The position numbers and the translations under genes were made by a program. A model generated the notes under the pieces. The model saw nothing but the letters and a program-made list of their open reading frames with translations, searched no databases and was not told the origin of the DNA. A stretch of 40,271 nucleotides of DNA, taken from contig CAZQUR010000013.1 in NCBI GenBank assembly GCA_964596535.1, forward strand, positions 1 through 40,271, read 5' to 3'. The DNA comes from GCA-002779465 sp964596535 (GTDB taxonomy: Bacteria; Desulfobacterota; Desulfobacteria; Desulfobacterales; UBA2156). Below are positions 24,070 through 30,902 of the stretch, one piece after another. How positions within the stretch are numbered: position 1 is the first letter of the stretch; the number at the start of each line of letters is the position of its first letter.

Positions 24070-25248
24070 ATGATCGGTATCTCCAAGTTATATTGCAATA
24101 CGGTGGAGCCCTCCGATGCTTTGCGCTACGGCAGGCACTCTTCCCGTCTTCCCTCCCACCTGCTGCAGTTTTCCGCGGACAAGCGCCCCGTGGTGGTGTG
24201 GAATGTCACCCGCCGGTGCAATCTGAGCTGCATCCACTGCTATGCCCACGCCAAGCACACCACCACCGAGGATGAACTCTCCCTTGCGGAGGGGAAACAA
24301 CTCCTGGACGACCTGTCCGGATTCGGCGTCCCGGTGCTCCTGTTTTCCGGCGGCGAACCCCTGGTCCGAAAGGATCTTCCGGAACTGGCCGCGTATGCCG
24401 TGGAAAAAGGGATGCGGGCGGTGATCTCCACCAACGGCACCCTCATCACCCGGGAGTCGGCCCGCACCTTGAAGGATATCGGGCTGTCCTACGTGGGGAT
24501 CAGCCTCGATGGTATGGAGGCGGTGAACGACTGTTTCCGGGGAATGCCCGGCGCGTTCCATAAGGCCCTGGAAGGGATCCGCAACTGCCGGGACGCCGGC
24601 ATCAAGGTGGGGCTGCGCTTCACCATCAATAAGTACAACGCCCGGGAAATCCCCAAGATATTTACCCTCCTCGAGGAAATGGACATCCCCCGGGTCTGTT
24701 TTTACCACCTGGTGTACGCCGGCCGGGGGTCCAGGCTCGTGGAGGAAGACCTTTCCCACGAAGAATCCCGGCAGGCGGTGGACTTGATCATGGATTTGAC
24801 CCGGGAACTGCACGACCGTGGAAAGCCCAAAGAGGTCCTCACCGTGGACAATCACGCCGACGGCCCCTATCTCTACCTGCGGCTCCTGAAAGAGGACCCG
24901 AGGCGGGCCGCAGAGGTCCTCGAGCTTCTCAAAATGAACGAGGGGAACAACTCCGGGCGGGGGATCGGGTGCATCAGCTGGAACGGGGAGGTCCACGCCG
25001 ATCAGTTCTGGCGGCATTACAGTTTCGGGAACATTAAAGAGCGTCCCTTTTCCGAGATCTGGACGGACCTGTCGAACCCGCTGATGCGGCAGTTGAAAGA
25101 AAAGAAACACCACGTCACGGGACGGTGCGCCGACTGCCGCTGGCTCGACATCTGCGGCGGGAATTTCCGCGTGCGGGCCGAGGCCGTGACCGGGGACGTG
25201 TGGGCCCCGGACCCGGCGTGCTACCTCACGGACCAAGAGATCGCTTGA
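24070..25248 (+). CDS. ahbC: 12,18-didecarboxysiroheme deacetylase AhbC (radical SAM)
   Basis: A 392-residue radical-SAM/SPASM-type protein. The opening MIGISKLYCNTVEPSDALRY and RPVVVWNVTRRCNLSCIHCYAH (cluster ligands C50, C54, C57) are the AhbC signature. GGEPL and ISLDG motifs and a C-terminal auxiliary-cluster region (CADCRWLDICGGN, CYL) follow. AhbC removes the acetate side chains of 12,18-didecarboxysiroheme to give Fe-coproporphyrin III in the siroheme-dependent heme route of sulfate reducers and archaea. It is followed by hemB and ahbD, which secures the assignment. The ribosome-binding site (GATGGATT) is weak. Confidence 0.93.
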   Translation: MIGISKLYCNTVEPSDALRYGRHSSRLPSHLLQFSADKRPVVVWNVTRRCNLSCIHCYAHAKHTTTEDELSLAEGKQLLDDLSGFGVPVLLFSGGEPLVRKDLPELAAYAVEKGMRAVISTNGTLITRESARTLKDIGLSYVGISLDGMEAVNDCFRGMPGAFHKALEGIRNCRDAGIKVGLRFTINKYNAREIPKIFTLLEEMDIPRVCFYHLVYAGRGSRLVEEDLSHEESRQAVDLIMDLTRELHDRGKPKEVLTVDNHADGPYLYLRLLKEDPRRAAEVLELLKMNEGNNSGRGIGCISWNGEVHADQFWRHYSFGNIKERPFSEIWTDLSNPLMRQLKEKKHHVTGRCADCRWLDICGGNFRVRAEAVTGDVWAPDPACYLTDQEIA

Positions 25249-25271
25249 ACCGATAAAAAAAGGAAAAATCG

Positions 25272-26246
25272 ATGCTCTTTCCCGATTACAGGCCCCGGCG
25301 GTTGCGGCAGCACCCGGCGTTTCGGCGGATGATGCGCGAAACGCAGCTAAGGGTGGACGACTTCATCCTCCCCCTTTTCGCCGTCCACGGCAAAGGCGTT
25401 CAGGAACCCATCTCCTCCATGCCCGGTCAATACCACCTCTCCACGGATCACCTGGTCAAGGCCGCCAAGGAGGCCTTTGACCTGGGGATACCGGCGGTAC
25501 TGCTCTTCGGGATCCCGAAAAAAAAGAACGCCCTGGGCACCGAGGCCTATGCCAAGGACGGCATCGTCCAGAAGGCGGTTCAGGCCGTCAAGGAAAAAGT
25601 CCCCCAAATGGCGGTGATCACGGATGTCTGCCTTTGCCAGTACACGGATCACGGGCATTGCGGCATTGTCCACGGTCAGACCGTGGAAAACGACGCCTCC
25701 CTGGAACTCCTGGCCAAGACCGCCCTTTCCCATGCCAAGGCCGGCGCCGACATGGTGGCCCCGTCCGACATGATGGACGGCCGCGTGGCGGAAATCCGGG
25801 GAAGCCTCGACGAAGACGGATTCAGCCACGTTCCCATCATGTCCTACGCCGCCAAGTACTGCTCCGCCTACTACGGCCCCTTCCGGCAGGCCGCTGATTC
25901 CGCCCCCAGGTTCGGCGACCGGCGGACCTACCAGATGGATCCGGCCAACGCCCTGGAGGCCATCCGGGAAGTCACCATGGATATCGAAGAAGGCGCGGAC
26001 ATCATCATGGTCAAGCCCGCCCTGGCCTATCTGGATGTGATCCATCGGGTCCGGGAGGAGATCGACCTTCCCGTGGCGGCGTATAACGTCAGCGGTGAAT
26101 ACGCCATGATCAAGGCCGCGGATAAAATGGGTGTCCTCGACGGGAAGAAAGTGATGATGGAAACCCTGACCGCCATCAAGCGCGCCGGCGCCGACATCAT
26201 CCTGACTTACTTCGCCGTGGAAGCGGCCAGGGCACTCCGGGAATAA
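25272..26246 (+). CDS. hemB: Delta-aminolevulinic acid dehydratase (porphobilinogen synthase)
   Basis: A 324-residue TIM-barrel enzyme. It condenses two 5-aminolevulinate molecules to porphobilinogen. The Schiff-base lysines are K195 (SYAAKYCSAYYGPFR) and K248 (IIMVKPALAY). C120, C122 and C130 (DVCLCQYTDHGHCG) form the zinc-binding site, so this is a zinc-dependent enzyme. AAGGA precedes the ATG. It lies 23 nt after ahbC and 25 nt before ahbD, as is common in sulfate reducers, where early and late steps of heme synthesis share an operon. Confidence 0.96.
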   Translation: MLFPDYRPRRLRQHPAFRRMMRETQLRVDDFILPLFAVHGKGVQEPISSMPGQYHLSTDHLVKAAKEAFDLGIPAVLLFGIPKKKNALGTEAYAKDGIVQKAVQAVKEKVPQMAVITDVCLCQYTDHGHCGIVHGQTVENDASLELLAKTALSHAKAGADMVAPSDMMDGRVAEIRGSLDEDGFSHVPIMSYAAKYCSAYYGPFRQAADSAPRFGDRRTYQMDPANALEAIREVTMDIEEGADIIMVKPALAYLDVIHRVREEIDLPVAAYNVSGEYAMIKAADKMGVLDGKKVMMETLTAIKRAGADIILTYFAVEAARALRE

Positions 26247-26271
26247 CGGCGCGTGGAACAGCGGTGAGCCC

Positions 26272-27381
26272 ATGAATCCGAATCCGCCTCACGCCTCCTC
26301 CGGTCACGCCCCCGGAGACGCACCGGAAAGCCTGGATGCGGGTCCCCGCCTGGTGGCCTGGGAGATCACCCGGAACTGCAACCTGGCCTGTCTCCATTGC
26401 CGGGCGTCGGCCACATGCGGGCCGTATACCGGCGAACTCGATACGGAGGCGGCCTTGGCCCTGGTGGATCAGATCGCTCAAACCGGAAGCCCCATCATGA
26501 TTTTAACCGGGGGGGAACCCTTGCTGCGCCCGGACATTTTCGAGGTGGCGGCCTATGGGACGGAAAAAGGCCTGCGCATGGTGATGGCCCCCAACGGCAC
26601 CCTCATCACCGGGGAGACCGCCCGAAAGCTCGCCGGCGCCGGGATCAAGCGGGTGAGCATCAGCCTGGACGGGGCCGCCGCCGAGACCCATGACCGGTTC
26701 CGGGGGGTAAAAGGCGCTTTCGACGGGGCGCTTCGGGGAATCGGGTATCTCCAGGACGCCGGCGTCGCCTTTCAGATCAACTCCACGGTCACCCAAATCA
26801 ACCTCGACGAGATCCCCAAAATCCAGGACCTGGCCGTGGCGTTGGGGGCCGTGGCGCATCATATCTTCCTTTTGGTCCCCACGGGCCGGGGGAAGTACAT
26901 CCTCGATTCCGCCATCACCGCGGATCAGTACGAATCCACCCTCAACTGGTTTTACGACCAGCGAAGTAAAACGCCTCTGCAACTCAAAGCCACCTGCGCA
27001 CCCCATTACTACCGGATCTTAAGACAACGCGCCAAGGCGGACGGCACCAAAGTGACGTTTCAAACCCACGGCCTGGACGCCGTCACCCGGGGGTGTCTCG
27101 GGGGTGTGGGGTTCTGTTTTATCTCCCACCGGGGCATCGTCCAGCCCTGCGGATATCTCCACCTGGATTGCGGGGACGTCACGAAAACCCCGTTCCCCGA
27201 AGTTTGGCATCACTCCGAAATTTTTTTAACTCTGCGGGATTTCAGCAGGCTCAAAGGGAAGTGCGGGGTGTGCGAGTATCGCAAAGTGTGCGGCGGCTGC
27301 CGGGCCAGGGCCTATGAAGCCACCGGCGACTACCTGGCTGAAGAACCGCTGTGCAACTATATTCCGCGGCCGCTGTCCTGA
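26272..27381 (+). CDS. ahbD: Heme synthase AhbD (Fe-coproporphyrin III oxidative decarboxylase, radical SAM)
   Basis: A 369-residue radical-SAM/SPASM protein. RLVAWEITRNCNLACLHCRASA carries cluster ligands C36, C40, C43; GGEPLLRPDIF and ISLDG follow. The C-terminus CGVCEYRKVCGGCRARAYEATGDY...CNYIP holds the second cluster. AhbD converts the two propionates of Fe-coproporphyrin III to vinyls, giving heme b. It closes the ahbC-hemB-ahbD unit. The AhbA/AhbB decarboxylase genes and the siroheme synthesis genes are not in the window. GGTGAG precedes the ATG. Confidence 0.93.
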   Translation: MNPNPPHASSGHAPGDAPESLDAGPRLVAWEITRNCNLACLHCRASATCGPYTGELDTEAALALVDQIAQTGSPIMILTGGEPLLRPDIFEVAAYGTEKGLRMVMAPNGTLITGETARKLAGAGIKRVSISLDGAAAETHDRFRGVKGAFDGALRGIGYLQDAGVAFQINSTVTQINLDEIPKIQDLAVALGAVAHHIFLLVPTGRGKYILDSAITADQYESTLNWFYDQRSKTPLQLKATCAPHYYRILRQRAKADGTKVTFQTHGLDAVTRGCLGGVGFCFISHRGIVQPCGYLHLDCGDVTKTPFPEVWHHSEIFLTLRDFSRLKGKCGVCEYRKVCGGCRARAYEATGDYLAEEPLCNYIPRPLS

Positions 27382-27537
27382 AAATCCCCGTCGGCAACCG
27401 TTCTTTCCTTCCGCCGGTTTCCAAGAAAAGCTTGCAATCCACGCCCCGTTGGTGTTTACTCGAACCGATTCCATCGTCTTAAAGCCTGCGCGGCACATCC
27501 GGCCGGCGCGGGTGGCATCGGAACAAGGGGTACGCCC

Positions 27538-28143
27538 ATGAAGATCAGTGAACTGATGATACCGGATCCCATCACCATCACCGAGGAGGCCTCCATTCAG
27601 GATGCCATCCAACTCATGAAAACCAACTCCATCCGGCATCTTCCCGTGGTCACCCGGGGCAAAACGCTCAAGGGCTTCGTGACCCTCGTCGATCTGAAAC
27701 AGGGGCTCATTCCGTCCATGGTGGGAAACCTTACCCTTTCGGACCTCATGATCCAGGATCCCATCACGGTGGATCCCGACGACGACATCGAAATCGCCGC
27801 CCAGCGGATCTACAAATACAAGATCGGGGGGATGCCGGTGGTGAAAAAGGGGAAGGTGGTGGGGATCATCACGGAAAGCGACATCCTGCGGGCTTTCATT
27901 CACATGATGGGGCTCCTCACGGCCAGCTCCCGGATCGACGTGGTCATCGACGACGCCCCGGGTCTCTTCCGAAAGGTGCTGGACACCATCAACGACCATG
28001 GAGGGGAAATTATCAGCGTGGGCATGGGATTACCCCAGGAAGGAAAGAAAACCTACCATTTCCGGCTTTCCCCCTGCAAGACCCGCCCCATCCGGTCCGC
28101 CCTGGAATCTTCAGGGTTTACGGTCCTTTCCGCCGTCGATTAA
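27538..28143 (+). CDS. CBS-domain pair plus ACT-like domain protein
   Basis: A 201-residue cytoplasmic protein. Two CBS motifs (MIPDPITITEEASIQDAIQLM... and LMIQDPITVDPDDDIEIAAQ...) cover residues 1-130 and form a Bateman module that usually binds adenosine nucleotides. Residues 135-201 (IDVVIDDAPGLFRKVLDTINDHGGEIISVG...) look like an ACT fold. This is the AcuB-like arrangement, a probable energy- or ligand-sensing regulator; target unknown. AAGGGG precedes the ATG. It follows ahbD by 156 nt and ends convergently with the YchF-like gene. Confidence 0.85.
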   Translation: MKISELMIPDPITITEEASIQDAIQLMKTNSIRHLPVVTRGKTLKGFVTLVDLKQGLIPSMVGNLTLSDLMIQDPITVDPDDDIEIAAQRIYKYKIGGMPVVKKGKVVGIITESDILRAFIHMMGLLTASSRIDVVIDDAPGLFRKVLDTINDHGGEIISVGMGLPQEGKKTYHFRLSPCKTRPIRSALESSGFTVLSAVD

Positions 28144-28191
28144 AAAACGCCATCGGTTTCACGACGATTCGACAGTCGTCTTTCCCCCGCT

Positions 28192-29229
28192 TCATACGTT
28201 GAACCGGATCTGGATGACATCCCCGTCCTGGACCGTGTATGTCTTTCCCTCCAGACGAAGGGTCCCCTGTTTCCGGGCTTCCGGGAAAGAACCGGCCGCG
28301 GCCAATTCTTCAAAGGAGATGACTTCGGCCCGGATAAACCCTTTTTTCATGTCCGTGTGAATGGTCCCGGCCGCCTCCAGGACATTTCTTCCTTTTTTCA
28401 GCGTCCACGCCTTCACCTCATCGCTCCCCACGGTGAAAAAAGAGATAAGCCCCAGTAACGCATAGGAACGCCGGACGACCCGATGGGCGGCGGGCTCCGA
28501 AATCCCGAATTCCTTTAAAAACTGCCGGACCTCCTCGGGTTCCATCTGGGCGAGTTCCTGTTCGATCTTTCCCCGGATGGCCATCCCCTCTTGTGAAAAA
28601 TCCCATCCGGCCGGCGGCGCCGGGGATTCGGAATCTTCTTCCCCGTTATTGAAAAGGATCAGCATGGGCTTTGCCGAAAGAAGTGCGAATCCTTTCAGCC
28701 GGGCGTCGGTGCCCACTTCCGGGATGTTTCGCAATGCCGTTCCCCCTTCCAGGTGTTCCCGGCAGGCCGTCAACAGCGCCCATTGGTCCTCGGGCGGTTT
28801 TTTCCCCCGCTTCTGGTCCGCTTCCATTCGATCCAGGCGGTTTTCCACCACCATCAGGTCGGTGAGCATGAGCTCCTGGTCCAGCCGTGCAAAGTCGTCG
28901 AAGGGGGAAGGATCCGGAAGGCCGGGGACGGCAAAATTGCGAAGCACGTGAATCAGGGCGTCGCAATCCCGTATCCGGGTGCCGATGCTCTGGTCGTACA
29001 CGCGCTCCTGTTGATGGAGCCCGAGTTGGGGGAGAAAATACGTGACCTGGGCGTGGATCGCTTTCTTGGGCGTAAAAAGCCCGGCCAGAGCATCCAGGCG
29101 CGCATCCGGAACGTCCACGGTGCCCATGCGGCCCTGGCTCTTGTGCCCCGGATCCTCCCGGATTCCGGTGAGGGCCTCGAACACCGTCGACTTGCCCGCA
29201 CCCGGAAGGCCGATAAGTCCGATTTTCAT
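28192..29229 (-). CDS. YchF/OLA1-type P-loop ATPase/GTPase with TGS domain
   Basis: A 345-residue protein. The P loop GLPGAGKST begins at residue 6. The family-typical middle with a coiled helical insertion (VVENRLDRMEADQKRGKKPP) follows, then the DUF933/TGS-like C-terminus (GLISFFTVGSDEVKAWTLKKG...YTVQDGDVIQIRFNV). YchF normally carries an NMxE specificity motif that favours ATP; here the corresponding strand reads LILFNNGEED. The protein is a little shorter and more divergent than classical YchF, so it may be a paralogue. It probably associates with ribosomes. A strong AGGAGGT precedes the ATG. Confidence 0.8.
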   Translation of the reverse strand: MKIGLIGLPGAGKSTVFEALTGIREDPGHKSQGRMGTVDVPDARLDALAGLFTPKKAIHAQVTYFLPQLGLHQQERVYDQSIGTRIRDCDALIHVLRNFAVPGLPDPSPFDDFARLDQELMLTDLMVVENRLDRMEADQKRGKKPPEDQWALLTACREHLEGGTALRNIPEVGTDARLKGFALLSAKPMLILFNNGEEDSESPAPPAGWDFSQEGMAIRGKIEQELAQMEPEEVRQFLKEFGISEPAAHRVVRRSYALLGLISFFTVGSDEVKAWTLKKGRNVLEAAGTIHTDMKKGFIRAEVISFEELAAAGSFPEARKQGTLRLEGKTYTVQDGDVIQIRFNV

Positions 29230-29361
29230 CCTTCAGACCTCCTTTTTGCATGGCGCTTCGATCCCTTTCGGAATACCTCATCCCGTGATCCGGTGCAAGC
29301 CGGGGCGATTTCCTATTTGTTCCACCGGAACAAGGCGGTCTCGGCCGCAAGACATATGAAA

Positions 29362-29385
29362 GGCCACCCGTTTTCACAGGCGGCC
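29362..29385 (-). terminator. Possible terminator of the perR-katG-bfr-prx operon
   Basis: On the minus strand GGCCGCC and GGTGGCC pair (7 bp including one G-U wobble, complete only in the minus-strand RNA) around TGTGAAAACG, followed by TTTC. It lies 40 nt after the peroxiredoxin stop and upstream of the YchF-like gene. The T run is short. Confidence 0.35.
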
Positions 29386-29426
29386 CCGGGGTTGTTTTCA
29401 GGGATTCATCGTTTGATGGAATCGTT

Positions 29427-30146
29427 TTAATCGAAAGCCATCCCCGTCTTCCAGGCTTCCCAGACTTTCCCCACCAGGTCCGGCCCCGGCTTGAGGGTCG
29501 TCTTCCCGGGCTTCCAACCGGACGGCGTGGCTTGGGCGCCCTTGCTCTCTCTCACCAGCTGGAACGCCTGGACCTGCCGGAAGGTCTCCTGGACGTTTCG
29601 TCCCACCGGTGGGGTGAGCACCTCGTATCCTTGCACCACCCCTTCGGGATCGATGATAAACCTGCCCCGGGTTTCCACACCGGCGTCTTCATCAAAGATA
29701 CCGAAGACTTTTCCGACCCTTCCACCGGCATCCGAAAGCATGGGAAAGGGAACACCGCCGTCGACCATCTTGGAAAGCTCATTGTCGTTCCACATCTTAT
29801 GGACGAATACGCTGTCGATGCTCATGGACAACACTTCCACGCCCAACTTTTGAAAATCCGGGTATTTTTCGGCAACTGCCGAAATTTCGGTGGCTCAGAC
29901 AAAAGTAAAATCCCCCGGATAAAAGCAGAGCAAGACCCACTTTCCCAGGTACTCGGAAAGCTTGACGGAAACGAATGCGCCGTTGTAATAGGCCGGCGCG
30001 GCGAAATCAGGGGCTTTTTTTCCAACTTGAATCATGGGGGAGACCTCCTTCGCCGGTTGACCCGGCGGATCATTTTCTGTTTTACCGGTTTCGCCCACCA
30101 CCCCGCCGGTGGGTCGGGCACATCCGATCTTCATTTCTTCCGGCAT
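29427..30146 (-). CDS. Peroxiredoxin with selenocysteine (UGA) at the peroxidatic position
   Basis: One 720-nt frame is interrupted only by a TGA at 29895-29897. Reading it as selenocysteine gives 239 residues of an AhpC/Prx1-like peroxiredoxin: PDFAAPAYYNG, LGKWVLLCFYPGDFTFV-U84-ATE, then RGRFIIDPEGVVQ and a TPSGWKPG...PDLVGKVWE tail. In this family the U84 site is the peroxidatic Cys. A bacterial SECIS-like hairpin begins 10 nt after the UGA. There is no Cys after U84, so the C-terminal resolving Cys of typical 2-Cys enzymes is absent; C9 or C74 or an external thiol may resolve. AGGAGG precedes the ATG at 30146. It lies 34 nt after bacterioferritin in a peroxide-defence operon. A sequencing error TGC to TGA is the main alternative. 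Confidence 0.8.
29867..29884 (-). promoter_or_regulatory. Putative bacterial SECIS stem-loop
   Basis: In the mRNA the hairpin UUUCGGC-AGUU-GCCGAAA starts 10 nt after the UGA, so the loop begins 17 nt after it. The distance and a G in the second loop position fit the general bacterial SECIS pattern recognised by SelB. A competing stem (CCGAAA/UUUCGG) overlaps it. Confidence 0.55.
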
Positions 30147-30180
30147 ACACACCTCCTGTGGCTGTCCTGTTTTTATCGCG

Positions 30181-30875
30181 CTATGCGTTTTCTCCACCCA
30201 CGGCGAACCCCTTGGGCGTCAGCCCCGTGGAGGACGGGGTCCCGGCNNNNNNNNNNNNNNNNNNNNNNNNNNNNNNNNNNNNNNNNNNNNNNNNNNNNNN
30301 NNNNNNNNNNNNNNNNNNNNNNNNNNNNNNNNNNNNNNNNNNNNNNCTCCACCCACGGCGAACCCCTTGGGCGTCAGCCCCGTGGAGGACGGGGTCCCGG
30401 CAATTTTGGCCAGAAAGGTATCCCCCAGTTTCTTGATATGGGTGTCGATGTTGTCGAAGTAATTGTAATGGATCTGTTCTTCGGCGATGATGTCTTCGAA
30501 AAGCTTTACGCTGATGCTGTCTCCGTTGTCGCGACAGGTCAGGAGGAACTGGTTGTAGACATCCACCGTGTGATCCTCCAGATTGGCATCGAACACGAAG
30601 ACGGCTTCCACCGCCTGGCCTCTCACCACCTTTCCGTCGTAGGCGGTGACCGGCTCTCCGCCCATTTCCTTCACGCGCTCGGCGAACATTTCCGCATGCC
30701 GCATTTCATCGATGGCGATGAGTTTGATCTTGGCGGCCAGTTCGCCGTAGTCCATGTCGTCCAAGTTGTAGTGCTGGTTCATGTACTGGTGGATGGCCAG
30801 CAATTCCATGGCGCGGGCGTTGTTCAGCACTTCGACGACTTTTTTATTCCGTTTTTCTCTATCGGTGTTTTTCAT
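30181..30875 (-). CDS. bfr: Bacterioferritin (interrupted by a scaffold gap)
   Basis: Removing the 100 N and one 55-nt duplicate gives a frame of 540 nt, 179 residues, ending GGENA with TAG at 30181-30183. The four-helix ferroxidase fold has ligands E24, E57/H60 (IDEMRHAE), E100 and E133/H136 (AEEQIHYNYF). M58 is at the position of the heme-ligand Met of bacterioferritin, so inter-subunit heme is likely. It stores iron as a 24-mer and oxidises Fe(II) with peroxide or oxygen. The length equals that usual for Desulfovibrio-type bacterioferritins. AGGAGGAAG precedes the start. It lies between katG and the peroxiredoxin gene. Confidence 0.9.
30247..30346. other. Scaffold gap (100 N) inside the bacterioferritin gene
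   Basis: The 55 nt at 30192-30246 and 30347-30401 are identical. Collapsing them yields an intact 179-codon gene with a proper stop. Confidence 0.9.
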
Positions 30876-30902
30876 AGCCTTCCTCCTGTGTTTGTGCTGT
30901 GA

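Noticed and set aside
24088..25236. Minus-strand frame of 382 codons opposite ahbC
   Set aside because: Antisense shadow; composition dominated by Gly, Pro and His with no domain pattern.
29427..30146. Peroxiredoxin as a frameshifted or nonsense pseudogene
   Set aside because: The frame is the same on both sides of the TGA, all other family motifs are intact, and the stop falls precisely on the catalytic Cys codon with a hairpin after it, so selenocysteine explains it better.
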